Below are positions 10,801 through 21,800 of a stretch of DNA of 35,003 nucleotides, piece by piece. Numbering within the stretch: the first letter of the stretch is position 1; each line of letters opens with the position of its first letter. Location: assembly GCA_026770585.1 (NCBI GenBank), contig MU646692.1, positions 1 through 35,003 of the forward strand. Direction: 5' to 3'. This DNA comes from Baffinella frigidus. Lineage: Eukaryota > Cryptophyceae > Cryptomonadales > Baffinellaceae. The position numbers and the translations under genes were made by a program. The notes under the pieces are model-generated. The model ran no database searches, was not told the DNA's origin, and was given only the letters and a program-made list of their open reading frames with translations.

Positions 10801-13800
10801 TGCTCGATGCAGCAGTGAGCCCGTCCCCCTGCCACGCCGCAGGGGGGGGTTGTTGGTCAGTGTCTCATGGTGAAATGCCACACACGTTACTGGTTGTGTT
10901 CGGGCATGCACCATATACGCAGGTGTGGGGGCATGGCGGATGCCCAATGAACCCCCTGGCACCAGAGCTGCGCCAATGTTCTGACAGGCTGCCATCCAGG
11001 GTGCACCACCTGCTGCTGCGTGTGGGGAACATCATTCAAGAGTCCTGGTGCAGGCGACACATAGCGATATGTTGTGGGACAGGGTGGCGGGTCCACGTAG
11101 TGGGCAGACGCACCTGGTGAGCAGCAGGAAGGCATGGTGCATGTTTCGAAGGCACAGCAGGCTGCGCCAGCACCGCTCGCACACCCAGCCTCCACCTGCC
11201 AACGCACCCCCCATCCTTACTGCCAAGTCATGTCGAGGCGCATGCCGCTCCCTCGGGGGATCAGAGCTCGCTGGCAAGTGACCTGTAAGTCATGGGACGG
11301 CGAGCACTGGGACACTGGGCAGCAGAGGCAAGCGTGAGAAATGGAGTGGGTGAGCGGCGGAGCACATACCCAGGGATCGGCGTATGGGAAGGCGGCGGCG
11401 GTCGCGTTGGCACATCCTCTTGCGGATCCCACCTTCCGACACGCAAGGTTCCAGCGTGAGAAATCTAGTGGGCAGGCAGCAGGATCTCGGAGCGTGGGAC
11501 CAGAAAGCAGCATCAACGCACGCGTTGCCCGCAGAACAAGGAAGCGAGGCATGGGCCTCGCGCGGGTTGGCATCGAGTGAGGGAGTGCAAGGCCTGAGTG
11601 AGGGGGTGCAAGGCCTGACCGAGAGGGCGCTCTTGGCCGTGGCTGGAGAAGCCACCTGCCACGTTCACGCCATCAAAACATCTCATTACGTCATGTCCGT
11701 AACAGCAAAGTGATATTCCGGCATGAAACAGTCAAGTGCTGGTCCGTTCTGGTCCGGGCAGAGGTGTTGGGTGGCAGGTGTAAAAGTTTGAGTGGAGGGA
11801 GTCTCCCGCACCGTGCCGAATGGCGCCTCTTGTCCGTCGTTGCCTGCTGCCACCTGCCGAGAGGAGTGACTGTCACGTGCGCTGCCGAGCCCAGCTGGTC
11901 ACGGCGAGCAGCTTAGTTGAGAGGGTGGCGCCATTGGAAGGCCCACTCCCGTTGCATGCCCGGCGCTGGAGAGCTCGCCCTGCGCGTTGCGCCTGCAGCG
12001 CCCGCCAAGGGGCGGGATTGGCGAGAGCGCCGCAGAGGGAGTGGTGGGAACGGGGTGCGAGAGAGGGGCGGGAGGGGAAGGACCACAACGAGGGCATCGC
12101 GTCTTCGCCAGAGGAAGTCGTCGACCTCCTGGGCGTGAGAATCGTAGGTTGCGCACGCGAGAGGGTCTGATGCGTCGGCTGACGCCGAACATCCCCATGC
12201 CAGCAGGAACACCCGCGCTCCTGTGTGTGTGAGAGAGAGACCTTCATTCATCCCAACACGCCAAGCGATAGATACCTTGATTGATACCATGACGGCCTGC
12301 TCGCTAGTCGCGCCGTGAGCACCTCCCCGATCGCGCGCGCTTGCCTCTGATGCTCCGTGACGTGAGGCACGCCCCCAACGGTGCGTCATCGCCGCGCCGC
12401 TGGGCGCGGCGCTGAGCGGAGCGCCGGGACCACGGGACATCACTAGCACTAGCCTGGAATGCTGTGATCCTGTGGAGCAGTGTCGCGAGTGATCTACCAG
12501 AGCTTCGAAGAGGGGACAGGCGGGAGGAAAGGCGGGCGCTGGAACCGGGAGGGCGGTGGGGGAGACCAGCAGGTGGAAGGGTGGTGGGAGAGACCTGAGA
12601 CAGAGTAGGGCTTGTCGAGAAGGTCACGTCCAATATCGTCAGGGGGGGTCAGCGATTCTGCCAGCACCGCCACGTCCGTGAACGCCACCCGTGCCTGCAA
12701 GAGTCCAGTGTTGAGGGTTAGCCCACCGCGTGACCTGTGCCCGTCTGGCACTCCACACTGTCGAAGATGATTGGCAGGCACTCGACGACGCCACCCGTGC
12801 CTCCCGCCAACCAGCCTGCCCACCACCCGCCACCACGTGCCGGCCATCACCCTGTGCGCCAGAGTGAAGGAACCTGCTCAATCCAGCGTCTGCCGGCAGA
12901 GAAGCAAGAAGCGGCCAAGGAGCGAGTGCCGCTGATCCAGAAAACACCAATCAATCCGCGCAGGGTCACTGTTGGTGTTCTCAGGCAGAGCTAGGTCCCT
13001 GCCTTCTTTGGAGGCCTCAATCTCTCTCTCGTGGGCAAGGATCATGATCAAGTTGGCGGGCAACCAGGTAGCGGGAGAAGCACCTGATGAGCGAGCGCGT
13101 TGAATCTTGCCGCGTCACTCTCCTCCTCCGGAGAGCAGCTCGGGCCCGCCTCCGAGGCACTGGACGCGTTGCCTGGCGCCCCGGCGGCATCCGCGGCAGG
13201 TGGTCGACAGTCGACGTTGCCGACGGTCGAGCCAGCCACGTGCGTGCCGTGCCCGCGCACTGCGTCTCCGAGATCCTGCCGCATCAGCCACCATCCCCGC
13301 GCCCGGTCACCACTCACTGCCAGACATCACCATCTGCACCACTGCCGGAAACCCCGTGAGATGAGATGTACCACTAGATCTTGCGTCACAGCGTAACTCA
13401 GGCGCATGCCCGTGACGCAGAGGCTCATCTCGGCAGCGATCACACCCCAGGCAGCAGGGGCAGCGTGCCCCCCCTGGAAGCGTTTGGTGCAGGGTGACGC
13501 AGGGGTGGGGTGAGGGTGTAGCAGACCCTGCATGCAGTGCTTGGTGCCGGGTCTGGCGCGAATGCCCCCCATCCCTTGCATGCGCCAGGAACGGCACCAG
13601 CTATTCAGCCGAATGCAACAAGCAACATCAGGTATCAAGAGAGGGGCGGAGACCCCGCAGGCACTGGCGTTGCCCCTGGCGCGGTCACAGGCCCCGCATG
13701 AAGCGCAGTCCAGAGAGCGGAAGTAGCTCACCACCTTCCGCTTTCGCCCGTCGAACGAGTTCACCTGCGAGTTGCGCCACCGTCACGGGCCACGCCTGCC

Positions 13801-16561
13801 CTGCCGCCGTATGTCCAGGGCCCTCTACTGGCCAGTGCTATTCGCCACCCTTCCCTTGTGACTGCAAAGGGGGGGGTTATGCAGGAGGGGGGAGGGGGGG
13901 GCAGCGGACCGGGGTCGGGAAGTTGTCGCGGAACATGCAGTGGTCCAGGTCGATGCCCGAGTCAGCGATTGCAATTACTTCGCCCTGCCCCGCCAGCCCC
14001 GCGCGACGGAACGCACCCTGCCGCCCGGAGCACCGTGCGTCGCCCCATTCTAGCGCCGCGCTCGCCATCCTGGTCACCCCCCTCACACCCTCACCTCAAC
14101 CAACCCAACAGTCATCACGAGGCTGGCAGTCCTCTGGCATCGTCAGGCTCTGGCATTGGGGGACCAGAATCGCGCAGGATGTTCTCCCCGCATCCTTCTC
14201 GCGCTCGCTCTCGCGTGTCAAGTGCTCGCTCTCGCGCTCGCTCTCGCATGTCAAGTGCTCGCTCTCAAGCTCGCTCTCGCGTGTCAAGTGCTCGCTCTCG
14301 CGCTCGCTCTCGCATGTCAAGTGGCGCAGGACACGTCGCAATCGCCGTGTCTAGGAATGCATGAGCGTGTGCTGCACGCGCTCGAATTGATGGAGCAGGA
14401 AGATGGTGTATCGGAAGGGTGGCAAGCGCGATACCGGTTGCGGAAGGCGAGGCCTCTCACTTGTTCCACCCACTCTGTCTCCTGCCCACCAGACTCCCCC
14501 GTCACCTCGCCTCAAAGGGGGCATCCACCACCGCGGTCGTGGGGGGGGCGCTGCGGGGTGGAGTCACATGGCGCTTGCTGGAGAAGGCGAGGGGACAAGG
14601 ATCCGGGTGGGAGTGCCTGCTGCTGAGCCAGCCACCGCGCAACCACGCTCGTGCATTCGCGGCACCCATCACACGTCACCCGCACCTTTCGATCTGATGC
14701 TGCCTGCCGTGCGCTTCAGCGGTCAACATTCGGGGTTGAGAGTTGAAGGTTCGAGGTTTAGGGTTCAGGGTTGAGGGTTGAGCGTTAAGGGTTTAGGATT
14801 CAGGCTTCAGGCTCGAGGGTGTAGGGTTGAGGGTTCTGGGTGTAGGGTGTAGGGACGACCTTGAAGGTTTATTGTTTCAGGTTGACGGTTAAGGGAGCAG
14901 GTTGTATGGTTTAGGGTTTAAGGTTCAGCGTTTGGGGTTAGGGTTTAGGGTTTGAGACTTGGGGTTTAGGGTGTGGGGCTTGGGGTTCGGGGTTTAGTGT
15001 TTGAGGTTCGGGCTTTAGGGTTTAGGGTTCAGTGTTGAAGACTTAGGGTGTCGGGTTTAGGGTTTAGGGTTTAGGGTTCAGGGTTTGGGGTTTAGAGTCT
15101 AAGGTTCAAGGTTTAGGGTTTAGGGTTTAGGGTTTAGGGTTTAGGGTTGAGGGTTTAGGGTTCAGAGTTTGAGGACCAGTGATCAGGGTTTAGGGTTTAG
15201 GGTTCAGATTTCAGGGTTAAGGGTTCAGGGTGTAGGGTTTAGGGTTTAGGGTTCAGGGTTTAGGGTTCAGGGCTTAGGGTTTAGGGTTTAGGGTTTAGGG
15301 TTCAGAGTGTAGGGTTCAGGGATCAGGGTTGAAGGTTGAGGGTAGAGGGACGAGGGGTTGGTGTTCAGGGTTGGGGGGTGGGGTTCAGAGTTCAGGGTTT
15401 AGGGTTCGGAGTTTAGTGTTTGGGGTTCGGGCTTTAGGGTTTAGGGTTCAGTGTTGAAGGTTTAGGGTGTCGGGTTCAGGGTTTAGATTTTAGGGTTCAG
15501 GGTTTAAGGTTTAGAGTCTAAGGTTTAAGGTTTAGGGTTTAGGGTTTAGGGTTTAGGGTTTAGGGTTTAGGATTTAGGGTTTAGAGTTTAGGGTTCAGAG
15601 TTTGGACCAGTGTTCAGGGTTTAGGGTTTAGGGTTCAGATTTCAGGGTTGAGGGTTGAGGGTGTAGGGTTTAGGGTTTAGGGTGTAGGGTTAAGGGTTTA
15701 GGGCTTAGGGTTTAGGGTTTAGGGTTTGGGGTTCAGAGTTTAGGGTTCAGGGTTCAGGGTTGAAGGTTGAGGGTAGAGGGATGAGAGGTTGGTGTTCAGG
15801 GGGTGGGGTTTGGGGGGTGGGGTTTAGAGTTCAGGGTTTAGGGTTCAGGGTTCAGGATTCAGGGTTGAACGGTCAGATTTTAGAGTTTATGGTTTTGGGT
15901 TTAGAGTTTAGGGTTCAGGGTTTAGGGTTTATGGTTCCAGGTTTAGGGCTTAGGGGTTGGGTTTAGAGTTCAGGTGGGTTCAGGGTTCAGGCTTCAGCTG
16001 GGTGCTGGGTTCAGGGTTAAGGCTTCAGGGTTTGAGGTGCCAGGTCTCAGGTGTAGGGATCAAGGTGCAAGGTTTAGGACTGAGGGTGTGGGGTTTAGGG
16101 TTTACCCGCACAGCCACGGCTCCTTTGACCGCGGCACCGCGCAGTTCGCGGTACCACTGCCGGGCTAGCTCCTCCGCTGGCAGCATAGGCGGCAGGCCAC
16201 TGAGCATGACGAAGAGATCACACGAATGCTCATCGTCCAGCGCGTCCGGCGCGCGGCGAGAAGTGGGGCGGGGCAGCAGGCGGCTCTCCAGCTTGTCTGA
16301 TGCATGGCGCAACTGAAATCGGAGTCGAGGGAAAAGAGAGCGGGCGCGCTCCAGATCCTCGTGTCTCGCGCGGGCCGAGAAGGTGTGCGGATGACCGTGT
16401 GGCACCAGGGTCGATCCCAGCAAGAGCGACACCTCGAGCCGCTCTTGCCGCGTGCTCTGATCGCCGAAATCGACCAGTAGCCCCAGCGACCCCGTCTCCT
16501 TCAGGGAAGCGGAGGTCAAGACGAAGAGCGAGACTAGCAGAAGGGCAACGCGGACTCGCAT
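7895..16561 (-). CDS. Subtilisin-like serine protease (peptidase S8), secreted, C-terminal membrane segment
   Basis: Exons, high to low coordinate, all phase-compatible except around one gap: 16561-16106 (signal peptide VALLLVSLFVLTSAS, prodomain), 14481-14435, 14069-13910 (GEVIAIADSGID, catalytic Asp), 13764-13654 (Cys-rich CASCGACDRARGNASACG), 13275-13084 (GHGTHVAGS, catalytic His), 12694-12595, 12220-12084 (ARVFLLAWG), 11853-11812 (VAAGNDG, oxyanion Asn), 11655-11620 (ATAKSALS), an unresolved gap, 10780-10692 (SSRG...DGRVKPEVVALG), 10104 (or 10094)-9946 (SGTSMAAAS, catalytic Ser), 9620-9555 (AVLIHAGEDLG), 9343-9288, 9012-8817 (VRITLVWTDYPG...LVNDLDLNV), 8571-8485 and 8173-7895 (QPFALVVTGP, then hydrophobic VPMVLVAVAFAVAL and a short basic tail, stop). 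The WTD.P...LVNDLDL and PFALVV.G motifs are those of large KP-43-like S8 proteases with a C-terminal beta-sandwich. All catalytic residues are present, so an active extracellular or endomembrane protease is expected. The 14482-16105 intron begins GTAAACCCTAAACCC. Confidence 0.92.
8205..8345. repeat. Minisatellite in a protease intron
   Basis: Imperfect tandem units containing 'cactagtgtcacca' and 'ccaaccgagtgtcaccagcc' (about 14 to 33 bp periods) within the intron between the last two protease exons. Confidence 0.75.
10340..10575. repeat. Tandem duplications in a protease intron
   Basis: A 44-bp unit containing 'ttgtcaccaactaggcctac' is repeated almost exactly at about 10487 and 10531. Just before it are two diverged copies (about 90-bp period) of a segment containing 'gacagacaccgccgtcaccag' / 'gacagacaacgccatcaccag'. 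No exon was recognised here. Confidence 0.75.
14198..14328. repeat. CTCGCTCTCGC minisatellite in a protease intron
   Basis: Four higher-order units, each made of CTCGCTCTCGC runs followed by '(g/a)tgtcaagtg', lying between the exons ending at 14435 and starting at 14069 (- strand). The + strand ORF through it encodes only RSRSRS-type peptide and is not a gene. Confidence 0.85.
14738..16105. repeat. Large degenerate TTTAGGG array filling protease intron 1
   Basis: About 1.37 kb of TTTAGGG variants (CCCTAAA on the - sense strand). It starts exactly at the 5' splice site, which reads GTAAACCCTAAACCC after codon 152. A higher-order period of about 420 bp is visible: 'cgggctttagggtttagggt' with the same flanking variants occurs near 15009 and 15428, and 'gttgaaggttgagggtagag' near 15330 and 15760. 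The + strand ORFs of GLGFRVQ type derive from it. Confidence 0.93.
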
Positions 16562-16719
16562 TGCCGTCGAGCAGTGCTTCTGAATCGCAGCGGCCGTGGC
16601 CCGGCTCAGCGTCTTCTGGTCTTGTTCGCAGTTGCAGCAAGGGGATCTGAATACCTATGGTTGCAGGAGGGGTATTTTTTCAGGTTACGAGGCTTTTGGG
16701 ATCGGAAATCAACGAAGAG

Positions 16720-16881
16720 ATGGCGGCGGCAGAGAACAATGCGGCGACCATCTCCAAGTACCTGGCGCTCTCCTACGGGTGCGCCATCTCCAACCACCCC
16801 CCTGTGCCTCCAACCAGAGCCTCCAATCTTTCGGTCCATCAGGTCCAGGGCTGCGGTTGTTTTGATCAGCCTGAGCAATAG
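16720..16881 (+). CDS. Unrecognised short ORF or first-exon candidate
   Basis: ATG at 16720 opens MAAAENNAATISKYLALSYG, continuing 53 codons to a TAG at 16879-16881. A possible donor (tacgg|gtgcgcc) lies near 16778. It could be a 5' exon of the downstream + strand METTL21-like gene, a short independent gene or chance. I see no domain. Confidence 0.25.
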   Translation: MAAAENNAATISKYLALSYGCAISNHPPVPPTRASNLSVHQVQGCGCFDQPEQ

Positions 16882-17559
16882 AGACAGAGCTGCTGCCTCT
16901 CATGAGCCTTCATCACCTCCACAGCTGCTGCCGTGTACCCCTGATTTCGCAGTCTGCGCCAGCGGCGACGCCAGTACACTCCCCAACCCACAGGATCGCG
17001 GTGCACACCCGTCTGTGACCGGCCAGAGACTGTCGCTGGGGATTGCCCTGCTGCGCGATTATCACCCTCGCGTGTTGTGTCGCAGGTATGTGGGACACGG
17101 GCAGCCAGCGAGCAGCATCGTCAGGTCGGTCCACTTCTGCAGCCTCTGTGTGAACCTCTTTTGTTGACATCGGCGCCTCCACGCCAGATTGATCGAGGGA
17201 ATCCGACACCTTATCCACGTGAGATTCTGGCGTCGTTAGTTCACGGGGTTCCCCCTGAGAGATGTTGACATCAACACTAGATGTTTCGATCCCTCTGGCG
17301 TGACTATGGATCAGTTATCATTTTCATCGAAATCCGTTTTATCAGCCGTCAGCTGATGAGTCCGGACATGTCAGTTTCGTGCCAATATCTTATCGGCAAG
17401 GGCCGTGGGAAAGGCTCCTAAAAGACCAACAGGGGCCTATTTGATCCAAAAAGGGACCTTACTGTGTCCCGATCGGTCACCGAGGCAGGGAGAAAAAACA
17501 GCACGCACCCACCTACCCCAAGACAACGCAGTTTGCTGGGTCGGCTTAGCTCTGTAGTC

Positions 17560-18458
17560 AGAAACCCTACAGCCTCAACCCCAAAATCCTCAACCCTAAA
17601 CCCTAAACCCTAAACTATAAGCCCTTAACCCTGAAACCAAAACCTAAACCCTAAATCCTAAACCCTAGACCCTAAACCCTAAATCCTACACCCTAAACCC
17701 TAAACCCTAAACCCTCAACCCTAAACCCTAAACCCTAAACCCTAAACCTGAAACCTGAAACCGTGTACCCTGAACCCTAAACTCTAAACCCTAAACCATA
17801 AACCATAAAACCTGAACCCAAGGCCCTAAACTCCAAACCCTCAACCATAAACCCTAAACCCTTAACCCTTAACCCTAAACCCTGAACCCTAAACCCTAAA
17901 CACTAAATTCTAAACCCTGAACTCGAATCCCTACTAAACACACCCTAAACCCAAAATTCCAACCCACTAAACACTAAACCCTAAACCCCAACCCCTACCC
18001 CAAGAGAACGCAGTTTGCTGGGTCGGCTTAGCTCTGTAGTCAGACACCCTACAGCCTCAACCCCAAAATCCTCAACCCTAAACCCTAAACCCTAAACCCT
18101 AAACCCTAAACCCTTAACCCTGAAACCCAAACCCTAAACCCTAAACCCTAAACCCTAAACCCTAAACCCTAAACCCTAACCCCTACACCCTCAACCCTCA
18201 ACCCTAAACCCCAAACCCTAAATCCTAAACCCTACACCCTAAACCCTAAACCCGAAACCGTGTACCCTGAACCCTAAACTCTAAACCCTAAACCATAAAC
18301 CATAAATCCTGAACCCAAAGCCCTAAACTCCAAACCCTCAACCATAAACCACAAACCCTAAACCCTAAACCCTAAATCCTGAACTCGAATCCCTACTAAA
18401 CACACCCTAAACCTCAAAACCCAACCCACTAAACACTAAACCCTAAACCCCAACCCAT
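17560..18458. repeat. CCCTAAA array with a 480-bp higher-order duplication
   Basis: Degenerate CCCTAAA units in two consecutive copies of a compound unit. A non-telomeric leader ('gaacgcagtttgctgggtcg', then 'gcttagctctgtagtcag') at about 17513-17566 recurs at about 17994-18047. Both copies go on with the same ordered variants, such as 'accgtgtaccctgaacccta', 'actcgaatccctactaaaca' and 'aacccactaaacactaaacc'. The second copy ends near 18458. Confidence 0.92.
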
Positions 18459-18800
18459 AATCCCCGAGGTCGTATTGTTTTCCGTTTTTCAAAATCTCTT
18501 CGAAGTCTGCTGTGTTGCCAAGGGAAGTTATCAGTATCAGTGTTATCAGCCTGGCGGCTGACAATTGCTGGTATCACAGATATGATATCACCCATGCACA
18601 GATAGCACATCAGCACCGACAACCCCCCGACGGGTGGCGCCCGCTCGGGACTACGGGGCGAATCGTCAGGGACTGCGGGGCGAGGTTTCGGGTGAACAGG
18701 ACAGATGGACCGGGAGGATTGTGTTGTGAGGTGTTGATGGTGGGCGTCGCGTGGGAGCAGAACGGCAGAGGATGAGGAGTTCGTGGCGGCAGACCGATCG

Positions 18801-21800
18801 ATGCAAGACGTTTGCTTCTCGTCTCTCGCTGGATCCGAGCATGTCAAGGTATGCCACCCACCCCAGTTTCCGTTCCCACCCGCAGTCCATCACGCAGGGG
18901 GTCCACCACCCAGGAACCCGCCGCTCTGGCAGGCAAGGTGCCGGAGAAATGGTGAGCGGTGGGTGTGTGGCTGGGTGGATGGCAGGCGATATCGGCAGGG
19001 CAGGACTTCGTGATCTTCGAACGGAAGGTGGGAGAGTGGACACATCGCTTCCGCTCTCGCTTCGTCGCGATGGGAGAGGGGCTGCCTGCCAAGGTCGAGC
19101 AGGTGTCTGCCCCCCCTGCTGCCGCTGCTGCAACCGCCGCCCGCTCACACCCGCCCACAAAGCCCGGCCACCAGACCCGGCGGCACTGGGCCAGCCGAGG
19201 CGTGCCATGCGGCGGCAGGCTGGTGCTCGAGTGCTCTCGAGGCCCCTCGCGTGCGGGCAGGAACAGGGCGCATCGTTCGAGGGCTGGCAAGGCAACCTGC
19301 CGCGGTGGCTGATCCCGTTTGCCCGCCCGTGTGTTTGGAAGGGTGCGCTTGGCGGCAGCTGTGCCCGGGGGTGCGAGATGCGTGGGATGGGTAGCGAAAT
19401 TGTGAGTGATTCGCGGCGGATGGCAGGTGACGGAGATCGTGCCGCCGAAACCGTTCCCCCAGAGCACCCTCAGCTTCCCTCTCAACAAGGTGCGCCCGCG
19501 CTCTCTCTCTATCGCGTTCTCTTGCTATCGCTGTTTCTCTCTATCTCGCTCCCTCGCTCTCTCGCTCCCTCTCGCCCTATGTGCCCGCACCATCCAAACC
19601 TATGTCCCCTCTCATGCTCGCAGGCCACGCAAAGTAATACCGAAGGGTTTGGCCAAATCCTTCGGTAGGGAGGAAGTGCCAGCAGGTGGTGAGTGTCAAC
19701 CGGGGGAGCAGGAGCTGGGCGAGGCGGGGTGCCTGTTCCAGAGTGCGCTGGTCCTGTGCAACATGCTCGCCGATCCCGCGACCAGCCTTCATGCCTTCAC
19801 GTCCGGCGCCAAGGTCTTTCGACCCTCTCACCTATATACCGTGAACCTAAACCTCAAACCCGTCAACCTTAACCCTGAACCCTAAACCCTGAACGCTAAA
19901 CCCTTAACCCTAANNNNNNNNNNNNNNNNNNNNNNNNNNNNNNNNNNNNNNNNNNNNNNNNNNNNNNNNNNNNNNNNNNNNNNNNNNNNNNNNNNNNNNN
20001 NNNNNNNNNNNNNNNNNNNNNNNNNNNNNNNNNNNNNNNNNNNNNNNNNNNNNNNNNNNNNNNNNNNNNNNNNNNNNNNNNNNNNNNNNNNNNNNNNNNN
20101 NNNNNNNNNNNNNNNNNNNNNNNNNNNNNNNNNNNNNNNNNNNNNNNNNNNNNNNNNNNNNNNNNNNNNNNNNNNNNNNNNNNNNNNNNNNNNNNNNNNN
20201 NNNNNNNNNNNNNNNNNNNNNNNNNNNNNNNNNNNNNNNNNNNNNNNNNNNNNNNNNNNNNNNNNNNNNNNNNNNNNNNNNNNNNNNNNNNNNNNNNNNN
20301 NNNNNNNNNNNNNNNNNNNNNNNNNNNNNNNNNNNNNNNNNNNNNNNNNNNNNNNNNNNNNNNNNNNNNNNNNNNNNNNNNNNNNNNNNNNNNNNNNNNN
20401 NNNNNNNNNNNNNNNNNNNNNNNNNNNNNNNNNNNNNNNNNNNNNNNNNNNNNNNNNNNNNNNNNNNNNNNNNNNNNNNNNNNNNNNNNNNNNNNNNNNN
20501 NNNNNNNNNNNNNNNNNNNNNNNNNNNNNNNNNNNNNNNNNNNNNNNNNNNNNNNNNNNNNNNNNNNNNNNNNNNNNNNNNNNNNNNNNNNNNNNNNNNN
20601 NNNNNNNNNNNNNNNNNNNNNNNNNNNNNNNNNNNNNNNNNNNNNNNNNNNNNNNNNNNNNNNNNNNNNNNNNNNNNNNNNNNNNNNNNNNNNNNNNNNN
20701 NNNNNNNNNNNNNNNNNNNNNNNNNNNCAACCCCCAACCCCCAACCCCCAACCCCCAACCCCCATCCCCCAACCCCAAATCCCAAACCCTAAACCCCAAA
20801 CCCCAAACCCCAAACCCCAAACCCCAAACCCCACTCCCATGCCTGTTGCTCGGCAGTTGTGTGGTTTAGGGTTTACGGTTGAGGCATAAACCTTAAAAAA
20901 GGGTGGGTTTGGGCAGGTGGTGGAGGTGGGGAGCGGGACAGGCGTTGTCGGCATTGCCGCCGCGATCCTGGGCACGTCTGTCGTGATCACCGACCTCCCG
21001 CACGTGCTGCCCCAGCTCCAGAACAACGTGTCTGTCAACCTCCAACAGGGCTCTGCAGCCCGCGATCGCATCTCTGTCGTGCCCCTCGCCTGGGGCAACA
21101 CGGTATCTTCCTTCCCAGCCACCATTGCTCGCACCCATGAGCTCTACCTGCCAACACAACTCTCGGGGGGTCCCCGTGCTGCATGTGGACGCGTCCTCGG
21201 CACGTGTGGCATGTGCCGCCACTTCACGTGGTTACTCGCTGCCTGCCTCCCTCACGGATTGCCTCACTGCCTGCCTCCCTCACTCACTCACTCACTAGCA
21301 GGGCGTGTATGACTCCTGTGGTTGACACCAACGTGTTGCGCGCCTGCGAGGGTCTGGTTGGTGCTAGTTGGTTTCGGCGCGTGTTCCGCCCACCGTCCGG
21401 TTGGAAGTGACGTCAACGCATTTGCGCACACGACCGGTCACACGGCAGGCAGGTACTGTCAGTAGGTGTCAGGACTCGCGGCGCACAGGACAACGGGCAC
21501 TGACGGTGGAGGCCTGGTTCGCCTAACAGGAGCACGAAGCAGCGCTCGGCAAGTTCGATCTGGTCCTCTGCTCTGACTGTCTTTACCGCGAGGTGCCTCC
21601 CAACCACACCCTTCACCTGCCACCTTTGACCCGTGCCCGCACGTGGCAACCTCAGAGGCGTGTCCAGAGAGCCCTGCCGCGCGCCACTCGCCCGCGGGGC
21701 GCCACCACTTTCATAGTATCGGACCCCAGGATGAGTTTTGTGAAGCGACTGAATATACACTTTTGTGGGCAAAACGTCATTTTGCGCCCCTCCAAAAGAG

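Larger units (their letters stand above)
16562..18800. promoter_or_regulatory. Divergent intergenic region between protease and METTL21-like genes
   Basis: 2.2 kb between the protease ATG (16561, - strand) and the proposed METTL21-like ATG (18801, + strand). Both promoters should lie here, unless 16720 begins a further exon. Contents: an open + strand segment at 16720-16880, an AT-richer non-repetitive stretch at about 17240-17540, the CCCTAAA array at 17560-18458, then unique sequence. No TATA box or other named element could be identified with confidence. Confidence 0.5.

Noticed and set aside
14198-14328. RS-rich protein segment on the + strand
   Set aside because: It comes from a CTCGCT minisatellite in an intron of the minus-strand protease.
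15760-16168. Open frames encoding GLGFRVQGLGFRV-type peptides, here and on the reverse strand at 4279-4542, 6362-6604 and about 19882-21134
   Set aside because: They are translations of heptamer telomere-like repeats, where three frames stay open. They show no protein-level constraint and lie in introns of better supported genes. The two long minus-strand frames also run through unknown bases.
17330-17375. Hammerhead-ribozyme-like string (CTGATGAGTCC...GGAC)
   Set aside because: The conserved GAAA is missing after the would-be stem II, the stem has no loop, and no flanking stems I and III pair around it. It is most likely chance.
17560-18458. A true chromosome end
   Set aside because: The repeats are highly degenerate, appear on both strands at many internal positions, and are flanked on both sides by genes. 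They are interstitial.
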